NCBI GenBank assembly: GCA_035353335.1
Contig: DAOPZJ010000056.1
Location: 1 to 18,061, forward strand
DNA length: 18,061 bases
Source of the DNA: Oscillospiraceae bacterium
Lineage (GTDB): Bacteria; Bacillota; Clostridia; Oscillospirales; JAKOTC01
Direction of reading: 5' to 3'
Shown in pieces: positions 1 through 7,134 of this stretch. The first letter of the stretch is position 1. Each line of letters opens with the position of its first letter. The notes beneath the pieces are model-generated. The model did no database searches and was not told the DNA's origin. It worked only from the letters and a program-made list of their open reading frames with translations. A program made the position numbers and the translations under genes.

Positions 1-409
1 AATTTAATACATCAAATATCGAATAAAGAAAATTAAGTACTGCGATATTAAATAAATAATGCCAGAGTGAAGGTATAAAAATTGAAAGAAGATATGGCAA
101 TATCGTAAGAAGTATGAGGGGAAATATACTGAACATGATCAGATGAATTTTTTTGATATAATTAAAATCAAATTTTACATATGCGCTCGGTTTAAACAAT
201 GTAAATTCGTAATTATAAGGTAAAAAGCAAATACCAATTACTTTTTTCTTCATAATCAGTGCATAATGAATATGGCAAAATTCATGAAGCGGGAAAACGA
301 TAAAAGGCATTAAAATAAACACCCAAAAGCCCTTTTCAAGGAATTGTAAAACAATTGCACAAATAAAACAACAAATTCCTAAAATCCAATCCAATATCGA
401 AGGACGCAT
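1..409 (-). CDS. Putative polytopic membrane zinc metalloprotease, 3' end beyond the window
   Basis: An uninterrupted minus-strand frame of 136 codons runs from the ATG at 409 off the left edge, so the C-terminus is missing. The product is very hydrophobic. Segments near residues 7-23 and 28-41 look membrane-spanning, and the motif HEFCH follows at about 42-46, an HExxH zinc site at the end of a helix. A further hydrophobic stretch lies near 90-112. The visible end, with Asn and the sequence SIFDVLN, resembles the distal Asn/Asp metal-ligand region of DUF3267-type or M50-like membrane peptidases. That family assignment is inferred from the motif pattern. No ribosome-binding site precedes this ATG. 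A stop codon of an upstream 38-codon frame lies 1 nt before it, which suggests coupling or a frameshift. The coding sequence is strongly AT-rich compared with the rest of the window. Confidence 0.6.
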   Translation of the reverse strand, partial: MRPSILDWILGICCFICAIVLQFLEKGFWVFILMPFIVFPLHEFCHIHYALIMKKKVIGICFLPYNYEFTLFKPSAYVKFDFNYIKKIHLIMFSIFPLILLTILPYLLSIFIPSLWHYLFNIAVLNFLYSIFDVLN

Positions 410-410
410 T

Positions 411-527
411 TTACGGGTCTTGTTGGATTTTATTCGTGTTTACCTGCTCTGTATTCTTCCAAATATACGATATGCTCGTTGAAGGAGAATAAAAATATGA
501 TTCATCTTTGAAAAATGAAACTTTCAT
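411..527 (-). CDS. Small 38-residue frame just upstream of the membrane metalloprotease (leader or frameshifted N-terminus)
   Basis: The frame starts at an ATG at 527, preceded by AAAGGG with 7 nt spacing, a credible ribosome-binding site. It ends in TAA at 411-413, one base before the ATG of the metalloprotease frame. The product is hydrophilic and aromatic-rich (it begins MKVSFFKDESYF), with no recognised domain. There are two readings. It may be a small coupled protein whose termination delivers ribosomes to the downstream start, which lacks its own site. Or it may be the original N-terminus of the protease, separated by a one-base frameshift: the downstream frame can be extended back without a stop through AAG ACC CGT AAA into this region. 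The window alone cannot decide between them. Confidence 0.45.
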   Translation of the reverse strand: MKVSFFKDESYFYSPSTSISYIWKNTEQVNTNKIQQDP

Positions 528-576
528 TATATCGCCCTTTCGTTTTTAATTTGATGGAAGTTAATGGTATGATCTA

Positions 577-605
577 TTAATACCACATTTTACAAATGAA
601 TTCAA
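577..605 (-). promoter_or_regulatory. Predicted SigA-type promoter for the left-edge minus-strand gene(s)
   Basis: On the minus strand, TTGAAT (600-605) is followed after 17 nt by TATTAA (577-582), with TGG just before the -10. Transcription would start near 570, leaving a leader of about 43 nt before the ATG at 527. No competing gene lies here. Confidence 0.45.
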
Positions 606-649
606 GAGAATAAACTATACACTCGATACTCCGGTTTTCGCAGGACTAT

Positions 650-679
650 AAAGGCGCACTTAAGCGGTACGCCTTTTTT
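650..679. terminator. Hairpin with T-tract, possible terminator after the UROD-like gene
   Basis: AAAGGCG (650-656) pairs with CGCCTTT (670-676) across a 13-nt loop. The run of T is on the plus strand (674-679). Read on the minus strand, in the direction of the UROD-like gene ending at 719, the stem is followed only by a short T-rich tail. It fits a bidirectional or weak terminator. Confidence 0.4.
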
Positions 680-718
680 AAATATCCATTGATGGTGATT
701 CTTGCGGACGATTATTAC

Positions 719-1735
719 CTATTGTTTATCCCATTCCTCGAATACGGTCAGAATATTTTGATACGGGTCAAAGGCGTTCCATTCGCACTGGGCGAATGCG
801 CCGGTGCGTTTGCCGTTTTTCTTGATGACTGCAGAAGCCACGCGGTTGACGGCTTTTTTAACCTCGTCAGTCGTGCCGAACGGCAGGATGTGCTGACGGT
901 CGATTTCGCCCCAGAAGGTGACTTTATCGCCATACTTGTCGACCACGTTTTCTATGTTCATGCAAAACAGTTGGGAATTGATCGCATCGATCCCGATTTC
1001 GACCAGATGCGGATAAATGGCCTCAATGTTGCCGTCGGAGTGGAAGAAAATCTTCTTGCCCTTGGAATGCGCGAGATCGCTGTAATCCTTATACATCGGC
1101 TTGAAAATCTGCTCCCAGGTCTTCGGGGAAATGAGCAGCGATATCTGCGTCCCCCAGTCATCCATGAACGACACAGCATCGATGGCGCGGTCGGTCAGCA
1201 GATCGAGTTCTTTCATGCTCATATCGTGCAGTTTGCCTGCCAGCTTTTCAAGCATCGGCTCACCGGAGGCCAAATCGATGAAAAGGTTCTCGGTGCCGCG
1301 CATGAACTGCATGCGCTCAAACGGGCGAATATAAGTGTTTGCCAAAACGAACTTGTCAGTGTTTTTATACTGCTCGTCAAAACCGGTTAGGTCGAGCTCG
1401 TCAATCAGTTCGGTCGGGAAACGGTAATCATCAAAGTCGTCCCAATCCTCTAAAACCGGCTTTTTCACTTCGCCGACAATGCCCTCTTCGGCGGCAGTCC
1501 AAAAACAACCGAACTCGTCGATGTAATTACCCTTGCGGCCCGGAGTGCCCTGGGCATAACGGCTTTTACCGTAGTTGATTCTCGGATTGAAAATATCCAT
1601 TTCAAAGCGTTTGTAGAAATCGGCAAGAAGATCCGCTTTAAAAAGCCCCACTCCGGGAAGAGCCCATAAGGTTCTCGGAAACCGGTCGATTTCCTCGTGG
1701 TTCAATGTTTTAAATACCCGTTCGCGTGAAGTCAT
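719..1735 (-). CDS. Uroporphyrinogen decarboxylase-fold protein (UROD/MtaA-like)
   Basis: This 338-residue protein has the layout of the UROD/cobamide methyltransferase superfamily. The N-terminus has the pattern SRERVFKTLNHEEIDRFP, typical of these TIM-barrel proteins. Near 232 is HSDG followed by a helix and IGIDAINSQ, then WGEIDRQHILPFGT at about 275 and a late AQCEWN at 315-320. In corrinoid methyltransferases such as MtaA/MtbA the zinc ligands are HxC plus a later Cys. Here the first pair is His232 and Asp234, while Cys317 is kept. It is unlikely to be HemE, because no other haem genes are nearby and the conserved N-terminal UROD arginine motif is not evident. A role in methyl transfer or demethylation is an inference from the fold. 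The ATG at 1735 follows AAGGGGA with good spacing. The gene is divergent from an AraC-type regulator that probably controls it. Confidence 0.8.
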   Translation of the reverse strand: MTSRERVFKTLNHEEIDRFPRTLWALPGVGLFKADLLADFYKRFEMDIFNPRINYGKSRYAQGTPGRKGNYIDEFGCFWTAAEEGIVGEVKKPVLEDWDDFDDYRFPTELIDELDLTGFDEQYKNTDKFVLANTYIRPFERMQFMRGTENLFIDLASGEPMLEKLAGKLHDMSMKELDLLTDRAIDAVSFMDDWGTQISLLISPKTWEQIFKPMYKDYSDLAHSKGKKIFFHSDGNIEAIYPHLVEIGIDAINSQLFCMNIENVVDKYGDKVTFWGEIDRQHILPFGTTDEVKKAVNRVASAVIKKNGKRTGAFAQCEWNAFDPYQNILTVFEEWDKQ

Positions 1736-1765
1736 AAAAATTCCCCTTTACAAAACTCTGTTTCT

Positions 1766-1794
1766 ATTATACAGTATCAATATCGGATTGCATT
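1766..1794 (-). promoter_or_regulatory. Predicted promoter of the UROD-like gene (good -10, poor -35)
   Basis: On the minus strand TATAAT lies at 1766-1771. The position 17 nt upstream (1789-1794) reads AATGCA, a poor -35. This is typical of promoters that need an activator, and an AraC-family regulator is encoded divergently. The start would be near 1759, giving a leader of about 24 nt. Confidence 0.4.
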
Positions 1795-1810
1795 CAAATT
1801 CGTTTTGAAT
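1792..1810. promoter_or_regulatory. Palindrome between the divergent UROD-like and araC-type genes, candidate operator
   Basis: ATTCAAA (1792-1798) and TTTGAAT (1804-1810) form a perfect 7-bp inverted repeat with a 5-nt centre. It touches the -35 position of the UROD-like promoter. It also lies between a possible -35 (TTGCAT, 1788-1793) and -10 (TACGAT, 1810-1815) of the regulator gene. Use as an operator is inferred from position only. Confidence 0.35.
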
Positions 1811-1838
1811 ACGATTTCGCATATCAAGGAGTTGCCCT

Positions 1839-2717
1839 ATGTCTGATTATTTGATCAACGATTATAATTTTATACTCAATTGCGAATGGCAGACTTATAC
1901 CGACAAGGAACTCGGCGTGCCCGGGATTCGGCTGTTTGGGCATTTTTCGAGTCAAAAGGCCTCTGCTCCGCTGACGATGCACATTCATCCCGGTTGCATG
2001 GAGCTTTGCTATATCGTGCGCGGAAACCAAACCTACCACATCGGCGATGAAGTTTATCATCTGACAGGCGGGGATATATTCGTCACTTTTCCCGACGAAC
2101 TGCATGGTTCGGGAAGTGAACCGCAGGGCAAATTTGAAATCTATTGGATGCAGCTTGAGATGACAAAAGAAGACTTTTTGTTCTATGACAAAGAAAACGT
2201 CCGACATTTGAAATCGGCGCTGTTGAACACTGAGACGCGTCATTTTAAAGGAGACGCACGCAGTTATCAGCTGATGAAAGAAGCGTTCGGATATATCCCG
2301 CTGATCGATCCGATACGAAAAATGCTAGGTGTATCGGCTTTAACGTTGTTTTTGACCAAAAATTTTTGCGCTAATAAAAAACTCCCACCGAAACCCGCTA
2401 AAATCGCACAAGCCGAACTCTTTATCAAGGAAAACCTTGAAAACAAAATCACGCTGTCTGACGCGGCTGAGCATATCGGCTTATCGCTATCGTATTTTAA
2501 AAAGCTGTTTAAGGCCTCGACCGGTGAGACGCCCGGAGATTACATCAATTATTTAAAAATCCAGCGCGCCAAAAAGCTGCTCGAGACCCGGTCGGTCACC
2601 GAGACCGCGTTTGTGCTGGACTTTTCATCGTCCTCATATTTTTCAAGCGTGTTCAAGCACTATGCAGGGATGAGCCCAACGCAATACCAAAAGAAATTAA
2701 AATCATCTTCACTTTAG
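1839..2717 (+). CDS. AraC-family transcriptional regulator with cupin-like sensor domain
   Basis: This 292-residue protein begins at an ATG preceded by AAGGAG at 7 nt. Residues of about 20-110 form a cupin-like ligand-binding domain (HIHPGCMELCYIVRG near 48-62, then GGDIFVTFPDELHG near 77-90). Residues 187-285 are an AraC/XylS DNA-binding domain with two helix-turn-helix units. The first is around LSDAAEHIGLSLSYFKKLFK, the second around FSSSSYFSSVFKHYAGMSPTQYQ. Such proteins usually sense a small molecule, often a sugar, and activate neighbouring genes. The divergent UROD-like gene with its weak -35 is the obvious candidate target, together with the gene itself. The stop codon overlaps the stop codon of the convergent kinase gene by 4 bp. 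Confidence 0.9.
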   Translation: MSDYLINDYNFILNCEWQTYTDKELGVPGIRLFGHFSSQKASAPLTMHIHPGCMELCYIVRGNQTYHIGDEVYHLTGGDIFVTFPDELHGSGSEPQGKFEIYWMQLEMTKEDFLFYDKENVRHLKSALLNTETRHFKGDARSYQLMKEAFGYIPLIDPIRKMLGVSALTLFLTKNFCANKKLPPKPAKIAQAELFIKENLENKITLSDAAEHIGLSLSYFKKLFKASTGETPGDYINYLKIQRAKKLLETRSVTETAFVLDFSSSSYFSSVFKHYAGMSPTQYQKKLKSSSL

Positions 2718-3520
2718 AATAAATGATAATAGTCCCGACCGCGATAACCGTTAAACGCTGAGATCAAACCGAACAACCGCATGGCCTTTTCGTCGGGACT
2801 TTTGCCGTAGCCGCGCCAAAAATCCTTGTCGTATTGATCGGTTTTCAAGTTAAAGTGAATCGACCAGAGTGCCCAAAACAGATCGTAATTCCGGTTGCCA
2901 ATTCCGCCGTTACCGCAGTCGATGAACGTTGCGCTGTCTTTATTTTCTCCGACGATCAAATTCGGCAGGCAGGCGTCGCCGTGGATGACCGATGGTTTTC
3001 CCGCGTGCTTCGATAATAACAGCATTTCGCTGTAGGCATCGGAAATCGTTTTGATACCGCAATATTCGAGCAAATCGGCCTCCGCTTTCCCTTCGAAAAA
3101 CTTTCCGGCGGCACGTTTTAACATCGATTCCGCTCGATTTTCGCACAGGCAGTCTTTGATCGGCAGATCATGCAGCTTGCGCAGAGTTTTACCGTATGTA
3201 AACAGCGTCTCTTTAGGATTGATTTGAATCATATCTAAGGCGTTTGTCCCTTGTGCGGCCTCGGTCAGCAACCAGCCGTTTTCACCCTTTCGGCAGGAGG
3301 TGATGACTTTCGGCGCCAAACCGTAATCAGACAAAAACGCCGACATCTCTGGCTCATTTTTCAGATACCCGTCGGAAGTAATTTTTAAATAACATTTATG
3401 ATCAAAACAGAGCACCTTTGACCGCGGCTTATCTTTGACAACCACGATCTCGGTGCTCTCTTTGGGTAATTTTACGGATATTTTTTTGGGGAGTGCAGAA
3501 AAATCAATCTCCGCAGGCAT
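2714..3520 (-). CDS. APH(3')-like aminoglycoside phosphotransferase / kinase
   Basis: A 268-residue protein of the protein-kinase-like APH fold. The catalytic loop is IHGDACLPN (His180, Asp182, Asn187), and the metal-binding DCGNGG begins at Asp201, with the IGNRNYDLFWALWS segment after it. These match the APH(3') aminoglycoside kinase subgroup more than choline kinases. The ATP lysine is probably Lys46 (YLKI). Aminoglycoside resistance is possible, but chromosomal relatives may act on other hydroxylated substrates. I chose the ATG at 3520, 9 nt after AGAGGG. A TTG at 3526 in the same frame is too close to that site. The first 17 nt overlap the end of ysxC, so the two are probably translationally coupled, and it is the last gene of the lon-ysxC run. 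No terminator separates its end from the convergent araC-type gene. Confidence 0.85.
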   Translation of the reverse strand: MPAEIDFSALPKKISVKLPKESTEIVVVKDKPRSKVLCFDHKCYLKITSDGYLKNEPEMSAFLSDYGLAPKVITSCRKGENGWLLTEAAQGTNALDMIQINPKETLFTYGKTLRKLHDLPIKDCLCENRAESMLKRAAGKFFEGKAEADLLEYCGIKTISDAYSEMLLLSKHAGKPSVIHGDACLPNLIVGENKDSATFIDCGNGGIGNRNYDLFWALWSIHFNLKTDQYDKDFWRGYGKSPDEKAMRLFGLISAFNGYRGRDYYHLF

Positions 3521-4079
3521 CTTCAATAGCCCTCTTCAAGTCGTCGATCCCAATACCATTTAATGCCGATACTGCAATCAACCGGTTTTCATGGATTTTA
3601 GGGAAATTGCTGCGAAATGTTGCAAGTTCGGTCTTATTCAGTTTGTCGGCTTTCGTAGCCGCGATCACGAACGGTACATCAGCCCTGAGCAAAAAATCAA
3701 GCATCATTTTGTCGTCGTCGGTTGGTTCAAGGCGAATGTCCATTAAAGCGACTGCCAGCCGGATATCCCTGCCGCTCTTAAAATAATCTTCCATCAATTC
3801 GCCCCAGTCGTCCTTGCGGGTCTTGGCGCGTTTGGCATAGCCATAACCGGGCAAGTCGACCAGACGAAATTGTGAGTGCAGATAGAAATTGATCGTCACC
3901 GTTTTTCCGGGGGTCTGACCTACCCTGGCCATGGACTTTTTATTGCAAAGTTTGTTGATTAAACTGGATTTTCCGACGTTGGAGCGGCCTGTAAAGACAA
4001 CCTCGGGCCGGTCGGACGCAAACAATTGTTCACTGAAACCGAACGACGTCTCAAAGGTGATCGTTTCGAAATTTAACAT
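3504..4079 (-). CDS. ysxC: Ribosome biogenesis GTPase YsxC/EngB (YihA family)
   Basis: The 191-residue product is a full-length YihA/EngB GTPase, which binds the large ribosomal subunit during its assembly and is essential in several bacteria. Motifs visible in order are G1 GRSNVGKSS (31-39), the G2 region near GQTPGKT (54-60), G3 DLPGYG (75-80), G4 TKAD (142-145) and G5 SALNG (171-175). The ATG at 4079 lies 1 nt after the lon stop codon (TGA-A-ATG). Its GGGGAA Shine-Dalgarno sequence sits inside the end of lon, so translation is coupled. The lon-ysxC order is the same as in Bacillus subtilis, which supports both assignments. Confidence 0.97.
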   Translation of the reverse strand: MLNFETITFETSFGFSEQLFASDRPEVVFTGRSNVGKSSLINKLCNKKSMARVGQTPGKTVTINFYLHSQFRLVDLPGYGYAKRAKTRKDDWGELMEDYFKSGRDIRLAVALMDIRLEPTDDDKMMLDFLLRADVPFVIAATKADKLNKTELATFRSNFPKIHENRLIAVSALNGIGIDDLKRAIEDACGD

Positions 4080-4080
4080 T

Positions 4081-6426
4081 TCAATTCCCCGAAACCAGCG
4101 CCTGGCCCAGAACTTCGTCGATATTCCGAACCGGGATAAACTCTAACGCATCTTTCACCGTCTTGTCGATCTCGAACAGGTCGGGTTTGTTTTCTTCTGG
4201 GATGATCACGGTTTTCATGCCCATGCGGTAAGCCGCCATAGCTTTTTCCTTAAGACCGCCGATCGGAAGTACCCTGCCCCGTAAAGTCATTTCACCTGTC
4301 ATCGCAAGATTCTTGCGAACCGGTTTTCCGGACAACGCAGAGACGAGTGCGGTGGTGATGGTGATGCCCGCGGAAGGTCCGTCTTTCGGAACCGCACCCT
4401 CGGGGACGTGGATGTGCAAATCTTTTGTCTTATAAAACTCTTTGTCGACTCCAAGTTTGTCACAGGCGCTTCGAATATAGCTGACCGCAGCCCGTGCCGA
4501 CTCTTTCATAACGTCGCCGAGTGAACCTGTGAGCTCAAGTTTTCCGCTGCCCTCAAGTACGCTGACTTCGATTTGAAGCGTGTCGCCGCCGATGGCCGTC
4601 CAGGCAAGTCCGGTCGCGACACCAACTTCATTGTCTACCGCCATGTCCGACTTAAATTTTGCCGGGCCGAGATACTTTTCGAGATTATCCGCTTTGACAG
4701 CAACCTTTGTAGTCTCGCCCGAAGCGATGGAAAGTGCGGTCTTGCGGCAGATGCCGGCAATTTCGCGCTCCAGTTCCCGCACACCCGCCTCGCGGGTATA
4801 GTTATCGATGATCGCGTTGACGGAATCGTCGCTGATAGAGAGCTGGGGTTTTTTCAAGCCGTGCTTTTTTAGTTGCTTCGGGATCAAATGAAACTTTGCG
4901 ATATTGCGTTTTTCCTCGCGGGTATAGCTTGTGAGGTTGATGATCTCCATGCGGTCGCGCAGCGGCTCGGGAATATTCTCATAATAGTTCGCAGTCGTGA
5001 TGAACAGCACATTCGAGAGATCGAACGGAAGTTCGATGAAGTGGTCGACAAATGCACAATTCTGTTCGGAATCGAGCAGTTCAAGCAGCGCCGAGGAGGG
5101 ATCACCCCGGTAATCGTTGCCGAGCTTGTCGATCTCATCGAGCAGAATCACGGGATTATTTGATTTTGCTGCAATCAGGGCGTTTACGACCCGGCCGGGC
5201 ATGGCGCCAACATAGGTCTTGCGGTGGCCGCGGATATCGGCTTCGTCCCGGACGCCGCCGAGTGATATTGTGGCGAAATTCCTGCCGCCGGCCCGTGCGA
5301 TGGAACGAGCGACCGAGCTTTTGCCGGTGCCAGGAGGCCCGACAAGGCAGATCACCTGCCCTTTGATATCCGGTGAAAGGAGTTCCACGGCCAAGTGTTC
5401 AAGGATTCGATCTTTTACTTTTTGCAGGCCGTAATGATCTTTGTCAAGAATGGCTTTCATCTGCTCGATGGTATGTGTTTTGGATACGCTTATACTCCAC
5501 GGCAGATCAAGGCAGCAATCAAGATAATTGCGGATGATTGTCGCTTCCTGTGAGCCAAGAGGCATTTTGACGAGTTTTAACGCCTCTTTTTCAAGTTTTT
5601 CGGTGATCTCCGGAGAGATTTTCAACGCTTGAATGCGCTTTTTATAATCGAGATATTCGTCCATCTCGCTCTCTTCACCGAGTTCTTCAGAGATGGTACG
5701 GAGTTGTTCTTTGAGAAAATAATCACGCTGGTTCTTATCCATCGAGACACGGACTTTATCCTCAATCTCGTTTTCGAGCTTGAGGACGGAATTTTGATGC
5801 GAAAGCAGTGAAATGACCCGCTTAAGCCGTGCAATGTGGCTTTTTTCTTCTAAGATCGCCTGCTGCTCTTCAAAGGGCATCATGGAATTGGAGGCGATAA
5901 AATCCGAAAGAATACCCGGCTGAGTTTTTGAAAGCGCGCTTGTTAATATTTCGCGCGCGGTGTTGTCATTAAGTTCGAAATATTCTGAGAAAATGCGGTG
6001 TGCGGTGCGAACAAGCGCTTCGCTGACCGTCGTATTGTGCAAGGGTGTTTTTTCAATGACGCGTTCGATATTGACCATAAAAAATGGCTTCATCTGAATA
6101 TAAGTGTTGGTTTTTGCCCGCAAAATGCCCTCGACCAATACCGCATAGCTGTCCGGCGCGGTTTTGATGATCTGCTTGATTTTACCGATCGTGCCGACTT
6201 CATAGATGTCTTCTTTATGCGGGTTTTGAGTCTCTGTGTTGGTCTGAGCCGCAAGGAAGATCAGCTGCTGGTCACTTTCCGACACATGCTGAAGCGCCGC
6301 GACTGATTTTTGGCGCGAGACGTCAAAACGCAGTGTCATTTCCGGAAACAGCACTACGCCGCGAAGCGCGATCATAGGGATATTTTCGAATTTTGAGATG
6401 TTTGTGTTTACCAGAACCTTGGCCAT
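4081..6426 (-). CDS. lon: ATP-dependent protease Lon (LonA type)
   Basis: A 781-residue, complete LonA protease that unfolds and degrades damaged and regulatory proteins in the cytoplasm. The N-terminal substrate-binding domain occupies about 15-205 and is followed by a helical linker rich in charged residues. The AAA+ module has Walker A GPPGTGKS (363-370) and Walker B VILLDEID (426-433). The C-terminal peptidase domain carries the Ser685/Lys726 dyad, in KDGPSAG and GGLKEK. The ATG at 6426 follows GAGGGG at 6 nt. The 81 bp upstream, between the phosphatase gene and lon, contain no clear promoter, CIRCE element or CtsR box that I can see. Transcription may therefore come from the upstream scf operon or from a promoter I cannot recognise. 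Confidence 0.98.
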   Translation of the reverse strand: MAKVLVNTNISKFENIPMIALRGVVLFPEMTLRFDVSRQKSVAALQHVSESDQQLIFLAAQTNTETQNPHKEDIYEVGTIGKIKQIIKTAPDSYAVLVEGILRAKTNTYIQMKPFFMVNIERVIEKTPLHNTTVSEALVRTAHRIFSEYFELNDNTAREILTSALSKTQPGILSDFIASNSMMPFEEQQAILEEKSHIARLKRVISLLSHQNSVLKLENEIEDKVRVSMDKNQRDYFLKEQLRTISEELGEESEMDEYLDYKKRIQALKISPEITEKLEKEALKLVKMPLGSQEATIIRNYLDCCLDLPWSISVSKTHTIEQMKAILDKDHYGLQKVKDRILEHLAVELLSPDIKGQVICLVGPPGTGKSSVARSIARAGGRNFATISLGGVRDEADIRGHRKTYVGAMPGRVVNALIAAKSNNPVILLDEIDKLGNDYRGDPSSALLELLDSEQNCAFVDHFIELPFDLSNVLFITTANYYENIPEPLRDRMEIINLTSYTREEKRNIAKFHLIPKQLKKHGLKKPQLSISDDSVNAIIDNYTREAGVRELEREIAGICRKTALSIASGETTKVAVKADNLEKYLGPAKFKSDMAVDNEVGVATGLAWTAIGGDTLQIEVSVLEGSGKLELTGSLGDVMKESARAAVSYIRSACDKLGVDKEFYKTKDLHIHVPEGAVPKDGPSAGITITTALVSALSGKPVRKNLAMTGEMTLRGRVLPIGGLKEKAMAAYRMGMKTVIIPEENKPDLFEIDKTVKDALEFIPVRNIDEVLGQALVSGN

Positions 6427-6507
6427 GCCGATCCCCTCTTCGTTCCGTTTTGTATTTGTATTTGTAATCGATGTTTTAATGGATGATTCCCGTTCCTTTT
6501 CGATAAT

Positions 6508-7134
6508 TTAATCGCATTCGATGCGACCATATTCGATGTGGCCAATGTTTTCTACGATGCGATCGCGCATCCAAAGCGCCGGATCGGTTTTGAGCACATA
6601 ACCGCTGCAGTTATCCGGCAGCCAGCAGCTTAAACTCTCATATTTCGGATAAGAAAACGCCGCCATCAGCGTCGAGATGGTTCCGCCGTGGGAAAAGACC
6701 GCAATCGTGCAGACGCCGGTTTTCATGCAGCTCTCGATGATCTTAGAAAATGCCGCGAAGATACGATCTAAAAAGTCCTTTTGCTTCTCTGCATTGTGTT
6801 TATCGAAGGCGATTGCGAGCATCCGATCCAGATCAAAGGTCCTGTCGTCGTTGAAATACTGCGCATATGGCTTTTCTTCAAGGTCTCCGAATCCGTATTC
6901 CCGAAGGCCGTCGATGATGATCGGGGTCTTGTCGGGATAAGCCGCCTTTGCGGTTTGAAAAGCTCTTTTTAGCGGGCTGGAAAACACCGCGTCGACCGGA
7001 TATGCCTTTAATAATTTGCCGCATTCCGCCGCCTGTTGTTCACCTTTCGGGGTTAGGGGGCGGTCGGTACTGCCGAGGATAATCGGTTCGGTGGTGGCGT
7101 TTGCGTGTCTGATCAGATAGATTTTATACGGCAT
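6508..7134 (-). CDS. Histidine phosphatase (phosphoglycerate mutase-like) family protein
   Basis: A 208-residue protein of the branch-1 histidine phosphatase superfamily. The catalytic set is visible. LIRHA gives Arg9 and the phosphorylated His10, with Ala in place of the common Gly. SSPLKRAFQTA gives Arg57, REYGFGDLEE gives Glu79, and FSHGG gives His149. Members act as cofactor-dependent phosphoglycerate mutases, alpha-ribazole phosphatases or sugar-phosphate phosphatases, and sequence alone does not fix the substrate here. There is no cobalamin gene nearby to support the ribazole role. The start codon lies inside the end of scfB (11-nt overlap), so it is translated together with the SCIFF maturase. 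Whether it takes part in that pathway is unknown. Confidence 0.9.
   Translation of the reverse strand: MPYKIYLIRHANATTEPIILGSTDRPLTPKGEQQAAECGKLLKAYPVDAVFSSPLKRAFQTAKAAYPDKTPIIIDGLREYGFGDLEEKPYAQYFNDDRTFDLDRMLAIAFDKHNAEKQKDFLDRIFAAFSKIIESCMKTGVCTIAVFSHGGTISTLMAAFSYPKYESLSCWLPDNCSGYVLKTDPALWMRDRIVENIGHIEYGRIECD

Noticed and set aside
689..1390. A 233-codon open frame on the plus strand
   Set aside because: It lies antisense to the well-supported UROD-like gene, lacks a ribosome site, and its product has no recognisable domain. It is a by-product of codon use in the real gene.
719..1735. Assignment of the UROD-like gene as hemE
   Set aside because: No haem biosynthesis genes are nearby, the N-terminal HemE signature is not evident, and the C-terminal pattern is closer to cobamide methyltransferase-like members.
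6427..6507. ACAAATACAAATACAAA repeat and possible heat-shock operator before lon
   Set aside because: The repeat is short and simple, no CIRCE inverted repeat or CtsR heptamers are visible, and no convincing -35/-10 pair could be placed.
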